The notes: generated from the sequence alone by a model not told the origin. 19,429 bases of DNA from DASQDT01 sp036380435 (GCA_036380435.1 DASVES010000407.1:1-19429); one strand, 5' to 3'. Shown: positions 6,529 through 15,140, counted from the stretch's first letter. Made by a program: numbers and translations.

Positions 6529-8349
6529 ATGGCCGAACAGCGCCCGACAGCCGAACCGTCACCCTTCCTGGGCGATCTCGCCGTCGTCTGGAAACGCCGG
6601 AAGCAGATCTGGCGACTTCTTCCGCGCGCCGATAAGCTCGGCTTCGGGTCGGGCTTGCTCATCATGGCGCTCGTCGCCTTCCTCGAGAACCAGATTCCCT
6701 TGCTCCTGGGGAAGTTTTTTGATGGCGTCACGAACGTTGCGGCCCAGCCGAAGGAGCTGATGCCCTTCGTCATTCGGGCGCTGGCAATTCTCACCGCGCT
6801 CTACATAGGGAAGGAGTCGTTGCAACTTGTCCGGCGCTGGCTGGTAAGCCGCACCGCCACACGCATCGAAGCCAACATGATGGTGCGCCTGGTCGGCCAT
6901 CTGCTCAAGATCGATCTGGGCGCGCTCGCGCGCGAGCGCGTCGGATCGCTGCACGGCCGCATCTCACGCAGCATCGAAGGTTTCGTTAAATTTCTCCGAG
7001 TTAGCTTTACCGACTTCCTCCCCGCGGTGCTCACCGCAGGGGTGGCGCTTTACTACGGCCTCGCCACTAATTGGAAAATCGGCCTCATCATGGTCTGCGT
7101 GGTGCCGCTCTCCCTGCTGATTACGATCTGGCAGGTCAGCTCGCAGAAGGGTATTCGCGAAAGTCTTTTGCGGGCGAAAGAAGGTCTGGACGGGACAGTG
7201 GTCGAGCAGTTGGGCGGCCTCGAGTACATCCGCGCGGCCAACACTTATCCGACGGAAGTGGCGCGCATCGACACGGCCGCGGAAGCGCGGCGGGCGCGAG
7301 AGATGAAACACGGGTTGGCCATGGCGCGATTCGATTGGGCCAAAGCGATTAACGAAGGGCTTTTTCACGTGGCGATCATCGGCTACGCCATCGTGCTCGC
7401 CTCCCGCGGAGAGATTGAATATGGCACCGTGATCACCTTCTCACTCCTCTACCTCAACATCGCGCGGCCGCTGAAGGAAGTGCATCGCATTCTCGACGAG
7501 ACCTACTCGAGCAGCCAGCAAGTAAGCGTGCTGCTCGAAATGTTGAACCAGCCGCAGGACCAATCTTTCGAGGTCGTCACTGTGCGTGCGCCTCGGCTCG
7601 ACGGCAGCATTCCGTTGCTGGAGTGCCAGGACCTGGTCGTTGATTACACTACGCCCGAGGGCGCGCCGCGGCGCATCCTCAACGGACTGACGCTGGCAAT
7701 TCGTCAGGGCCAGACCATCGGCATCGCCGGTCGCTCCGGCTCGGGAAAATCAACCTGGCTGCGTTGCATGCTGCGATTGATTCATCCCGCGTCCGGCGAA
7801 GTCCTGGTGGGCGGCGTACCCATCGGCGTGCTCTCCCGCGAAGACATCGGGAAAAGCATCGGCTACGTCAGCCAGGTGCCCTTTGTTTTTTCAGGGACCG
7901 TCTCGGAAAACATCGCCTACGGCTGCGGCGCGACCACTTCGGACAAAATTCAGGACGCCGCCCGCCAGGCGCACATCCACGAAGAAATCCTGCAGATGTC
8001 CCAGGGTTATGACACCATGCTCACCGAACGCGGCGGCAATCTTTCCGGCGGCCAGCGTCAGCGCATCGCCCTCGCGCGGATGTTTCTCAAAAACCCCCCC
8101 GTCCTCATCCTCGACGAAGGAACCTCCGCGCTCGATAATATCAGCGAGCGGCGTGTCCGCGCCGCCATCGACCACGCGCGTCAATCGCACACCGTCATCA
8201 TGGTCGCCCATCGCCTAACCACCCTTAATCAAACGGACTGCATCTTCGTCTTCGACGAAGGCCGCGTCGTCGAACAGGGCGCCTTCGATGACCTTGTCGC
8301 AAAGAATGGCGTCTTCGCCGAACTCGTGCGGAGTGCCGAGGCCACCTAG
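6529..8349 (+). CDS. ABC exporter half-transporter (fused permease and ATPase)
   Basis: A 606-residue protein with an N-terminal six-helix exporter domain (about 38-320) followed by an ATP-binding domain (about 363-600). ATPase motifs are complete: Walker A GRSGSGKST (401-409), Q-loop Gln450, signature LSGGQ (505-509), Walker B VLILDE (525-530) with catalytic Glu530, and switch His561. The D-loop follows as SALD. Half-transporters of this ABCB type work as dimers and export lipids, peptides or drugs; the substrate here is not evident. An open frame continues upstream to 6022 but only overlaps the permease gene in another frame; ATG 6529, 10 bp after that gene, gives a normal N-terminus. No strong ribosome-binding site is seen, consistent with re-initiation from the gene before. 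Confidence 0.92.
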   Translation: MAEQRPTAEPSPFLGDLAVVWKRRKQIWRLLPRADKLGFGSGLLIMALVAFLENQIPLLLGKFFDGVTNVAAQPKELMPFVIRALAILTALYIGKESLQLVRRWLVSRTATRIEANMMVRLVGHLLKIDLGALARERVGSLHGRISRSIEGFVKFLRVSFTDFLPAVLTAGVALYYGLATNWKIGLIMVCVVPLSLLITIWQVSSQKGIRESLLRAKEGLDGTVVEQLGGLEYIRAANTYPTEVARIDTAAEARRAREMKHGLAMARFDWAKAINEGLFHVAIIGYAIVLASRGEIEYGTVITFSLLYLNIARPLKEVHRILDETYSSSQQVSVLLEMLNQPQDQSFEVVTVRAPRLDGSIPLLECQDLVVDYTTPEGAPRRILNGLTLAIRQGQTIGIAGRSGSGKSTWLRCMLRLIHPASGEVLVGGVPIGVLSREDIGKSIGYVSQVPFVFSGTVSENIAYGCGATTSDKIQDAARQAHIHEEILQMSQGYDTMLTERGGNLSGGQRQRIALARMFLKNPPVLILDEGTSALDNISERRVRAAIDHARQSHTVIMVAHRLTTLNQTDCIFVFDEGRVVEQGAFDDLVAKNGVFAELVRSAEAT

Positions 8350-8369
8350 AGAGGAAACCGGATAATCAA

Positions 8370-9425
8370 ATGAGCACCAAATCAGTCACCTTCGTGTGGC
8401 CGGGCGATCTCCATCTCGAAACGGACGACCGCCCCAATTACCAGACCGCCCACTGGATGGCGGATGAAGTCAATGAACTGATCCGGCCGGACTTCGTCCA
8501 GTTCGCCGGCGACAACGTGCAGCACGCCCGCGACAAAGAATGGGAACTCTTTAAAAACGTGACGAGCAAATTGAAGATGCCATTCCACGCACTGGTCGGC
8601 GATCACGACGCGCATCACGATCCCGGTTGCCACTCGTATCAGGCGCAACTCGGCGCGACCTACGATGCGTTCACGGTCGGTGGTTATCGTTTCATCCGTC
8701 TGAACACGAATCAGTACAAGCCGGTCGGTTTGAGCGACGAACAGGTAATCTGGTTTCGCTATGAAGTGGACGCCGCCCTCGCGCGCGGGGAGCGCGTCAT
8801 CGTTTTTCAGCATAATTATCCTTTCCAGGTGTGGGAAAATTACGCCGGGCCGGGCATCGAAGAGTGGCGCGAGATCATGCAAACCCGGCCGGTCACCGCG
8901 CTTTTCTCCGGGCACACCCACTACGGGCAGATGGCCAACGATGGTCGCAATGTTTATTTCGCGATGCGATCAATCGGCGATCCGGAAGGTGGAGCCGCCG
9001 GTTACGCCATTGTGCATCTTGATGGGGAGGACCTCGCACTCACCTATCGCACCAGAGAGGAACGAGGCCCAATCGCGCTGATTACGCACCCGCGCCGGGT
9101 CATTCTGGCAACAAAGCCTGCGCATATTGTGACAGGCCCGACCGAATGTCACGCGCGAGGATGGTCGGCCACGCCGATCACCTCAGCGCAGGCGCGCACC
9201 GACGAAGGAGACTGGAGCGAGATGCGCCAGACAGGTGAGATGACGTGGAGTTTCCCCATCCCCGGCGACACGCTGGCAAAGGGCGAGCACACCTTGGAAG
9301 TGCGTCTAATCGACGAAAACAAAGACGAAGGGACAGATCGGATTACTTTCGCCTGCGACTTGTCGGGCCGATACAATCCTTACCCGATGGTCGAGCCGGT
9401 GGTAAAGGGAACGAAATTCTGCTGA
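8370..9425 (+). CDS. Calcineurin-like metallophosphoesterase with C-terminal extension
   Basis: A 351-residue cytosolic-looking enzyme. The five metallophosphoesterase motifs are in order: GDLH (Asp13, His15), GDN (Asp48), GDHD (77-80), QHNYP (His148) and GHTHYGQ (His182, His184). In the third motif the usual G-N-H-D/E is G-D-H-D, so the metal- and phosphate-contacting Asn is an Asp (residue 78). The catalytic domain ends near residue 225; the remaining ~125 residues form a beta-rich, Ig-like extension of the kind that follows some secreted metallophosphoesterases, yet no signal peptide is present. It starts 20 bp after the ABC gene with GAGAGGAAA upstream and is the last gene of the operon. 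Possible substrates are phosphodiesters or phospho-proteins; no specific one is indicated. Confidence 0.85.
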   Translation: MSTKSVTFVWPGDLHLETDDRPNYQTAHWMADEVNELIRPDFVQFAGDNVQHARDKEWELFKNVTSKLKMPFHALVGDHDAHHDPGCHSYQAQLGATYDAFTVGGYRFIRLNTNQYKPVGLSDEQVIWFRYEVDAALARGERVIVFQHNYPFQVWENYAGPGIEEWREIMQTRPVTALFSGHTHYGQMANDGRNVYFAMRSIGDPEGGAAGYAIVHLDGEDLALTYRTREERGPIALITHPRRVILATKPAHIVTGPTECHARGWSATPITSAQARTDEGDWSEMRQTGEMTWSFPIPGDTLAKGEHTLEVRLIDENKDEGTDRITFACDLSGRYNPYPMVEPVVKGTKFC

Positions 9426-9472
9426 AAACAGCACACACCGCACCGCTCCCGCTATTACTTTCCTTAGTTGAA

Positions 9473-9515
9473 GTGTGAGAAAAAAGCACGACGCCGCTGT
9501 GCTCTCTTCTCACAC
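9473..9515. terminator. Imperfect hairpin downstream of the metallophosphoesterase operon
   Basis: GTGTGAGAA (9473-9481) pairs perfectly with TTCTCACAC (9507-9515), and inside it AGCAC (9485-9489) pairs with GTGCT (9499-9503). It lies 48 bp after the operon's last stop codon. No T-run follows, so it is better called a 3' end structure or attenuator candidate than a proven terminator. The rest of 9426-9702 holds no gene that I can support. Confidence 0.45.
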
Positions 9516-9702
9516 ATTCAACCCACATCATTACTCACCTCGGATGGACGCGCCGCTTTTGTTGGCTCTTTAAGACGCTTCGGCTTCGGCACATCCATTG
9601 CCCTGTAGCCAATCGCAGCACATTCATTGGCGGAAGCCGTGAGTCTGGCCTGCCGGATGCACCGTTTTGTGCTCCGTACCATGATGAGAGGGAGTAAGAA
9701 TC

Positions 9703-10479
9703 ATGTCTCTATTCGGCACACGCCATCTCCTGGTGGCTGTCAGCACCTTTATCATCGGTATCGGAACTTTTGCGGCTATCTGGGGGATGCCGTGGGTTCT
9801 GACGCGCAGTGTCACAATTAAGAGTCAGGTCGCCGCACATCTGCTCGATGACCGGGGCGCGGTTAACGGGCTGCTGCTCGCCAGCGGCGACCAGTTGCGT
9901 TTCAGCCCGCAAACAGGCGAAGCGGTCGCGGCGCAAATAAATTCGGGCGACGAAGTAACTGCGACGGGGCGCGCCGGCTCAAAATCAGATTACGGGCGCG
10001 AAGTTCGTGTCGAACAGATTTCCGCGAACGGGCGCACCATCATCGAAGCCGGGTCGGGGCCAAAGCATCCACGTAAGTCACGTGACGGGAGTATGCCTCA
10101 AGGCCCTGGCGGCCGACCCGCTCCGCCTGCTGCAGCCGCGCAAGGGGGAGCAAAGACGGAACCGAATGTCGCACCGAGTGGCGATGCAGACGCTAATCAG
10201 ACGGAGAATGGGCAGCCGGCGCCGCCGGAGACATTCAAAGCCACCGGCGCGATCAAAGACCATCTGGTCAACCGTCACGGCGACGTGGACGGCTTGATCC
10301 TGTCGGGCGGAGTGCAGGTGCGTTTTTCGCCGAAGGTTGGCGAGCTTGTGGTAGCCGCCGAGCAGGGGGCAGACACTCAGGTGAGCATCGAAGGCACGGG
10401 CGTGCGGAACGAGCGCGGCACGGTGATGCGCCCGGCGCTAATCACGGTCGGCAACCAGACTATCGCACTGGGGCGGTGA
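9703..10479 (+). CDS. Membrane-anchored protein with two tandem beta-rich (OB-like) domains
   Basis: A 258-residue protein: one N-terminal helix (about 9-28) without an obvious cleavage site, then two clearly homologous domains at about 36-115 and 177-255, joined by a Pro/Ala/Gly-rich linker (about 118-176). The repeats align as V-x-x-H-L-(V/L)-x-x-x-G-x-V-(N/D)-G-L-(L/I)-L-x-S-G, then (Q/R)-V/L-R-F-S-P, and end in (R/N)-x-T-I. I infer an internal gene duplication. The short alternating strands and Gly positions suggest a small barrel such as an OB fold; I cannot name the family. The start is supported by GAGGGAG about 10 nt upstream. It probably lies outside the cytoplasm and precedes the sensor kinase, so it may help envelope sensing, but a gap of about 80-130 bp leaves co-transcription open. 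Confidence 0.8.
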   Translation: MSLFGTRHLLVAVSTFIIGIGTFAAIWGMPWVLTRSVTIKSQVAAHLLDDRGAVNGLLLASGDQLRFSPQTGEAVAAQINSGDEVTATGRAGSKSDYGREVRVEQISANGRTIIEAGSGPKHPRKSRDGSMPQGPGGRPAPPAAAAQGGAKTEPNVAPSGDADANQTENGQPAPPETFKATGAIKDHLVNRHGDVDGLILSGGVQVRFSPKVGELVVAAEQGADTQVSIEGTGVRNERGTVMRPALITVGNQTIALGR

Positions 10480-10607
10480 CCACGACGGACAGCCACGTGG
10501 ACTGCGCTGACGGTTGCCTCAGAATCGAAGGCCGCGCCGGTTGAGGCATTGACAGGATGGCTTGTATGGCTAGCGCGGCACGAGCACAGGATCAACCGGA
10601 ACAGAAG

Positions 10608-12311
10608 ATGACGACGCTGGATGCAATCAGAAAGATGAGTTTGCGAGCGCGGCTGGCAATGCTGGCCGCGTTCGCGCTCGTCGCGCTCCTCGTCGCCCTC
10701 TTCGTCGCCTGGCGTTTGGCTCGCGCGACGGAAGTATTCGCTCTCCGCCAGGCTGACTCTTCACTGCACGCGGCGGCGCGTGATCTGGCGCGTGCGTTTC
10801 ATGCCCATCCGTCAGGTTATCAAACCATTGAAGAGGCCGCGGCTCGGCCCGACCGCCCGGCAGCGCCCCGTGATAAAGGCCCACGCGAACGCCCATTGCC
10901 GCCACATGTGCAAACGCTTTTTGCCGCGTATCGGGACCCGCTCTCACGCCTCACGGCCGCCACGCTCCATCGTTTCCCTGAGACGGCCGGAGGCTTCTAC
11001 CGGGCCACCGACGGCGCGCTGGTCGGCCAAGCCTTCCCGGCAAATGCTGGAACAGGCGGCCAAATGGTTTTAGCCTCGGACAGGACTGATATGATCCGCG
11101 CGCTGGCAAAGCAGGTAAACGAAGCGGGAGCGCCCGCCACGCGCGCGATGCAAACGGGGAGCGACCGCATCATCGTCGTCGCCTACCCGGTGCAAGCGGA
11201 CAGCTCAGAGGTTGAGGACATCTCATCTCGGGCGGATGGAGACTCATCAAGTCCCATCACGGCGGCGTGGACCATGCAACGTCTCTCGAACCTCACGGGC
11301 GTCTCTGACAAAGCTAATCTGGCGGCGCTCGCGGTGCTCATCTTGAGTATCATCGTGGTCAGCGGGCTGGCCCTCACGACCGTCAGGGACCTACGCTCCG
11401 GCGTGTCGGGCATCGAGCAGGGACTGGCGGGTCTCACGAATGATCTCAGTCAACAAATCGCGCCGCCTCTGACGCCGGAACTCGCGCGCATTACCGGGGC
11501 GATCAATCAACTGGCCGACACGTTGCGCGTCAACCTCGCGCGCCAGTCCGAACTGGAACACGACCTGCGGCGGAGCGAACGGCTCTCTGCTCTAGGTCGC
11601 CTTATCGCGGGGGTCGCGCATGAGGTACGCAACCCACTGGCGGCGATCAAGCTCAAAGTCCAGATGGCGCGCCGCGCCAAGAGTGCGCCTGATAAGTTAG
11701 ACGATACTTTCCGCGTGATCACCGAAGAGATAGATCGACTGGATGCGCTCGTCCGCCGCCTCCTGGAATTCAGTCGGACGCGGCCACCCGAACAAAGCAA
11801 GCTCGATTTGTGCGAACTTGTCCGGCACCGCGCCGCGCTCTTCAATGACGTAGCTGAGCGCGCCGGCGTGAAGATCGAAACCCGTGTGTCTCCGGACGGC
11901 GTGATGATCGAAGGCAACACGGAGCGTCTGGCGCAGGTGCTTGACAACCTGATCCAGAATGCGCTGGAGGCGATGCCCGACGGCGGACAACTCGCGATCA
12001 GTTGTCAGGTCGTCACTACCGAAGATGGCCTCGCAGTGGCCCGCCTCGGCGTCGAGGACACGGGGCGCGGCATCCCCCCGGAAGGTCACGAGCGCATCTT
12101 CGAGCCTTTCTTTACGGCCCGCGAGACGGGCACGGGTCTCGGTCTGGCGATTGCGCGCGAGATAGTAGAGGCGCACGGCGGGCGCATCAACTTTGTCAGC
12201 CGCGCCGGGAGCGGCGCGTTCTTTCTGATCGAGTTGCCACAACGGGTACAGGCTGAGGACAGTAAACGATTCGATCAACGACCGGGATTTAACTCAGGGG
12301 GCGCGGAATGA
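10608..12311 (+). CDS. Sensor histidine kinase (two helices, periplasmic sensing region)
   Basis: From ATG 10608 the product has 567 residues. Two membrane helices (about 15-37 and 238-258) enclose a ~200-residue periplasmic region of no family I recognise. A linker helix leads to the HisKA domain with the phosphorylated His338 in GVAHEVRNPLAAIK. The ATP-binding domain follows: N box around DNLIQNALEA (446-455), G1 VEDTGRGIP (482-490), F box EPFF and G2 GTGLGLAIA (508-516). All kinase residues are present, and the domain order matches NtrB/ZraS-like partners of NtrC-type regulators, one of which is encoded two genes downstream. The start is uncertain: an in-frame ATG at 10557 adds 17 residues and one at 10635 removes 9; none has a strong ribosome-binding site. 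The stop overlaps the next start (ATGA). Confidence 0.9.
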   Translation: MTTLDAIRKMSLRARLAMLAAFALVALLVALFVAWRLARATEVFALRQADSSLHAAARDLARAFHAHPSGYQTIEEAAARPDRPAAPRDKGPRERPLPPHVQTLFAAYRDPLSRLTAATLHRFPETAGGFYRATDGALVGQAFPANAGTGGQMVLASDRTDMIRALAKQVNEAGAPATRAMQTGSDRIIVVAYPVQADSSEVEDISSRADGDSSSPITAAWTMQRLSNLTGVSDKANLAALAVLILSIIVVSGLALTTVRDLRSGVSGIEQGLAGLTNDLSQQIAPPLTPELARITGAINQLADTLRVNLARQSELEHDLRRSERLSALGRLIAGVAHEVRNPLAAIKLKVQMARRAKSAPDKLDDTFRVITEEIDRLDALVRRLLEFSRTRPPEQSKLDLCELVRHRAALFNDVAERAGVKIETRVSPDGVMIEGNTERLAQVLDNLIQNALEAMPDGGQLAISCQVVTTEDGLAVARLGVEDTGRGIPPEGHERIFEPFFTARETGTGLGLAIAREIVEAHGGRINFVSRAGSGAFFLIELPQRVQAEDSKRFDQRPGFNSGGAE

Positions 12312-12634
12312 AGACGGTCATCTTACTCATCATCTCGAACATTTTTATGACCATCGCCTGGTATGGTCACCTCAAGCACAAAGAGAGGCCGATTGTCTGG
12401 TTGATCTTGATTAGCTGGTCGGTGGCGCTCTTTGAATACATCTTTCAGGTTCCGGCGAATCGCATCGGCTCTCAGACATACAGCGTCACGCAATTGAAAA
12501 TCATGCAGGAGTGCATCACACTGGTGGTCTTCACGGTGATCGCGTATTTCTTCTTCGACCAAACGCTCAAGTGGAACAACTTCGTCTCCTACGCGCTCAT
12601 CGTCGGGGCGGTCTACTTCTCGTTCGCACATTAG
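12308..12634 (+). CDS. DUF486 / DMT-family small membrane protein
   Basis: A 108-residue protein with four hydrophobic helices and the features of DUF486: N-terminal S-N-I-F-M-T-I-A-W-Y-G-H-L, then SWSVALFEYIFQVPANRIG, then LKIMQE and a final helix ending in a short tail. Length and layout match the family, which is related to four-helix drug/metabolite transporters; no substrate is established. The start overlaps the histidine kinase stop by 4 bp and its own stop is 4 bp before the response regulator, so it is embedded in the two-component operon. It may be moved or controlled together with the signal sensed by the kinase; that is inference. Confidence 0.88.
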   Translation: MKTVILLIISNIFMTIAWYGHLKHKERPIVWLILISWSVALFEYIFQVPANRIGSQTYSVTQLKIMQECITLVVFTVIAYFFFDQTLKWNNFVSYALIVGAVYFSFAH

Positions 12635-12638
12635 CAAT

Positions 12639-14051
12639 ATGAAAGAAGACGCGGCTCAAGTTCTGATCATCGATGACGAGACGAACCTGCGGGAGAGTCT
12701 CGCCGAGTTGGTTGAAAGCGAGGGCTTCCGCGCGGCACAAGCGGCCAATGGCGAGGAGGCCGTCCGCGTGTTGCGCGCCGGCGCGACCGTCGCCGATGTC
12801 GTCTTCCTCGACATGCGGATGCCGAAGCTGGACGGACTCAGTGTGCTACGCTTAATTCAGGAAGAGAAGTTGACCGACGCGCCGGTCATCGTCATCAGCG
12901 CTTTTGGCGACAGCTCCAAGATGATCGAGGCGATGAGGCTCGGCGCCTACGACTACATCACTAAGCCTCTCGATCTGGATGAAACGGTCGCCATCCTGCG
13001 CCGTGCCGCCGAGCAGCGACGGCTCAACCGCGAAGCGGAGGCGTTGCGCCGAGACGGTTCTACAAACGAGAGCGCTAAAGAGGCGGCGTCTAGTGACCGG
13101 CAGTTCGAGATGCTCGGAGTGAGCCGCGCGATGCGCGACATTTTCAAACAGATCGGACGCATCGCAGCGACCGACGCCACGCTTCTCATTACGGGTGAAT
13201 CGGGGACGGGCAAAGAGCTGGTCGCGCGTGCCGTCCACCGACATTCGGCGCGCTCCCGCGGGCCGTTCGTCGCCGTCAACTGTGGCGCCCTGCCTGAAAA
13301 TTTGATCGAGACGGAACTTTTCGGCCATGAGCGCGGCGCGTTCACGGGCGCAGAACGTCAGAAGAAAGGGCGCTTCGAACTATCCCACACGGGTACGCTC
13401 TTTCTCGACGAGGTCGGAGAACTGAGCCCGGCGGCGCAGGTGAAACTGCTGCGCGCCGTCGAGGCGCGCCGCTTCGAGCGCGTCGGGGGCACCGAGTCCG
13501 TCGGCGTAGACGTGCGCGTCATCGCCGCGACGAACCGCGACCTGAAGCACGAGGTGGAAGAGAAGAGATTCCGCGAAGATCTGTTCTACCGCCTGAACGT
13601 CATCGAAGTGCGATTGCCGCCGCTGAGAGAAAGGCTCGCCGACGTACCGCAACTAGCCGAATCATTTCTCGAACGCGCCGTTTCACGCCACGCGCTCAAG
13701 ACTAAAATTTTGTCGCCCGCCGCGCTTCGCGAACTGCTCGCTTACGACTTTCCCGGCAACGTGCGCGAACTCGAAAACATGGTCGAGCGTGCCGCCGTCA
13801 CTTCAAGCGGCGAAGTCATTCTGCCGGAACATCTGTTCGGAGGCGACCACGCGACGGCGACCATCGCGCCTCAAAACGCTGAAAGCAAATTGTTTGAACT
13901 TCCATTCCACAGGGCGGTCGCCGCGCTCGAGCGCGAGTTGATCCGGCGCGCGCTCGAAGCCGCCGGCGGTAATCGCGCGGGGGCGGCGCGCATGCTCGGA
14001 ATTAATCGCCGTTTGCTATATTCTAAAATGGATGAACACCGGATCACTTAA
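12639..14051 (+). CDS. NtrC-family sigma-54-dependent response regulator
   Basis: A 470-residue three-domain activator. Receiver (about 7-120): acidic pocket Asp12/Asp13, phospho-acceptor Asp58 in FLDMRMP, Ser87 and Lys109. AAA+ domain (about 158-400): Walker A GESGTGKE (186-193), sigma-54 contact loop GAFTGA (233-238), Walker B LFLDE (254-258) and arginine-finger region FREDLFYRLN (311-320). A Fis-type helix-turn-helix ends the protein (about 440-466, AAGGNRAGAARMLGINRRLL). It should activate promoters read by RpoN after phosphorylation by the kinase two genes upstream. No Shine-Dalgarno sequence precedes the ATG 4 bp after the DUF486 stop, which points to coupled translation. I found no convincing -24/-12 promoter (TGGCAC, N5, TTGC) in the window, so its targets may lie elsewhere. 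Confidence 0.93.
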   Translation: MKEDAAQVLIIDDETNLRESLAELVESEGFRAAQAANGEEAVRVLRAGATVADVVFLDMRMPKLDGLSVLRLIQEEKLTDAPVIVISAFGDSSKMIEAMRLGAYDYITKPLDLDETVAILRRAAEQRRLNREAEALRRDGSTNESAKEAASSDRQFEMLGVSRAMRDIFKQIGRIAATDATLLITGESGTGKELVARAVHRHSARSRGPFVAVNCGALPENLIETELFGHERGAFTGAERQKKGRFELSHTGTLFLDEVGELSPAAQVKLLRAVEARRFERVGGTESVGVDVRVIAATNRDLKHEVEEKRFREDLFYRLNVIEVRLPPLRERLADVPQLAESFLERAVSRHALKTKILSPAALRELLAYDFPGNVRELENMVERAAVTSSGEVILPEHLFGGDHATATIAPQNAESKLFELPFHRAVAALERELIRRALEAAGGNRAGAARMLGINRRLLYSKMDEHRIT

Positions 14052-14094
14052 CGAGACGACATAGAATTATCCGGCGGTCCGCAGGGGAAGGCAG

Positions 14095-14493
14095 ATGAGG
14101 GGCAGACGAATAGTTCAAACCTTGAAAGGATTTAATTGGCGGCAGTGGCTGGTGCTCGCCGCCTTTCTCTTCATCATAGGATTTACCGGGCTGCACGCTT
14201 TTCGCTTCGTGCGCGATGCCGTTTACTGGAGCTATCACCGAGATGAGGAGATTCGCGGGTGGATGCCTGTCGGCTACGTCGCCCACTCTTATCGTGTACC
14301 TCCCCACGTCCTGTATCAAGCGCTTGGTCTGCCGCACAAGCCGCCGGACAAGCGCCCCTTGCGTGAGATAGCGCGCGCGCAGAATCGTTCGATGGACGAA
14401 GTTAAGGCGGTCCTGCAAGACGCGATTGTTCACGTTCGGCCTCCGTATCCACCACCGCCGCCCCCGCCCCCGGATAAGGGAGGCCCGCCGTGA
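14095..14493 (+). CDS. Small single-helix membrane protein with proline-rich tail
   Basis: A 132-residue protein of no family I recognise. A basic N-terminus (RGRRIVQTLKGFNWRQW) precedes one membrane helix (about 19-37), then a soluble part with GWMPVGYVAHSYRVPPHVLYQALGL and a helical segment ending DEVKAVLQDAI, and finally a proline run. The soluble part looks like a small helical DNA- or protein-binding module (P-P-x-V-L-x-x-A-L-G-L, then L-R-E-I-A), comparable to a compact helix-turn-helix, but that is only an impression. The start has GGGGAAGG about 6 nt upstream. Its stop overlaps the DedA start in GTGA (14490-14493), so the two are translationally coupled. It follows the response regulator by 43 bp, perhaps in the same operon. 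Confidence 0.75.
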   Translation: MRGRRIVQTLKGFNWRQWLVLAAFLFIIGFTGLHAFRFVRDAVYWSYHRDEEIRGWMPVGYVAHSYRVPPHVLYQALGLPHKPPDKRPLREIARAQNRSMDEVKAVLQDAIVHVRPPYPPPPPPPPDKGGPP

Positions 14494-15140
14494 CCGATCA
14501 ACTTTTAGGATTGCTCTCGACCTACGGCTTGCCCGCGCTCTTCGTCATTCTCGCTGTCTCCTCTGCGGGCGTGCCTTTCCCCATCACGCTGCTGCTCATC
14601 GCCTCCGGCTCTTTCGTCGCGCAGGGCGAGATGGGATTATGGCAAGTGCTAATGATATGCAGCGCGGGCGCCATCATCGGCGATCAGATCGGCTACTGGC
14701 TAGGTCGCTCGGGCGGTCGCAAATTCGTTCGCCGAATCACGGAACGGTTTGGCGGCGCGGAGATGATCAAGCGGGCCGAAGCGTTTACCAAACGATGGGG
14801 CGGGGTAGGGATTTTTTTGAGCCGGTGGCTGGTGACGCCCCTCGGCCCGTGGCTCAACCTGACGAGCGGCATCACCGGGTACTCATGGCCTCGTTTTCTT
14901 TTCTGGGATGTCCTAGGCGAAGTGCTGTGGGTCGTGATCTATGTGAGCCTGGGCAACATCTTCAGCGACCGCGTGGGGGCGTTGGCCGAACTGTTAGGCA
15001 ACCTGACATGGGTAATAGTCGGCGTCATCGTGGCGGTCATCCTGGGGTGGAAACTGCTTCAGTATTTTCGCAGCGGCGACGAGTCGTCAGAGGAAACAAA
15101 GGCTACGGCGGTGGCTTACAAAACCGTGGTTGAAGGTTGA
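14490..15140 (+). CDS. DedA-family membrane protein (SNARE-associated/VTT domain)
   Basis: A 216-residue polytopic protein with the DedA pattern: an N-terminal hydrophobic region (LLGLLSTYGLPALFVILAVS), then PFPITLLLIASGSFVAQG, then the conserved GDQIGYWLGRSGGR, a cytosolic helix, and the re-entrant FLSRWLVTPLGPWLNLTSGITGYSW, followed by FLFWDVLGEVLWVVIYVSLG and a final helix. DedA proteins move undecaprenyl phosphate or phospholipids across the inner membrane and support envelope and pH stress tolerance. The substrate of this copy is unknown. It starts with GTG, overlapping the upstream gene by 4 bp. Its place after a two-component system suggests envelope-stress control. Confidence 0.88.
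   Translation: MTDQLLGLLSTYGLPALFVILAVSSAGVPFPITLLLIASGSFVAQGEMGLWQVLMICSAGAIIGDQIGYWLGRSGGRKFVRRITERFGGAEMIKRAEAFTKRWGGVGIFLSRWLVTPLGPWLNLTSGITGYSWPRFLFWDVLGEVLWVVIYVSLGNIFSDRVGALAELLGNLTWVIVGVIVAVILGWKLLQYFRSGDESSEETKATAVAYKTVVEG

Noticed and set aside
11697..12278. Minus-strand open frame opposite the histidine kinase
   Set aside because: Shadow frame; the plus strand encodes the H, N, G1, F and G2 boxes in order.
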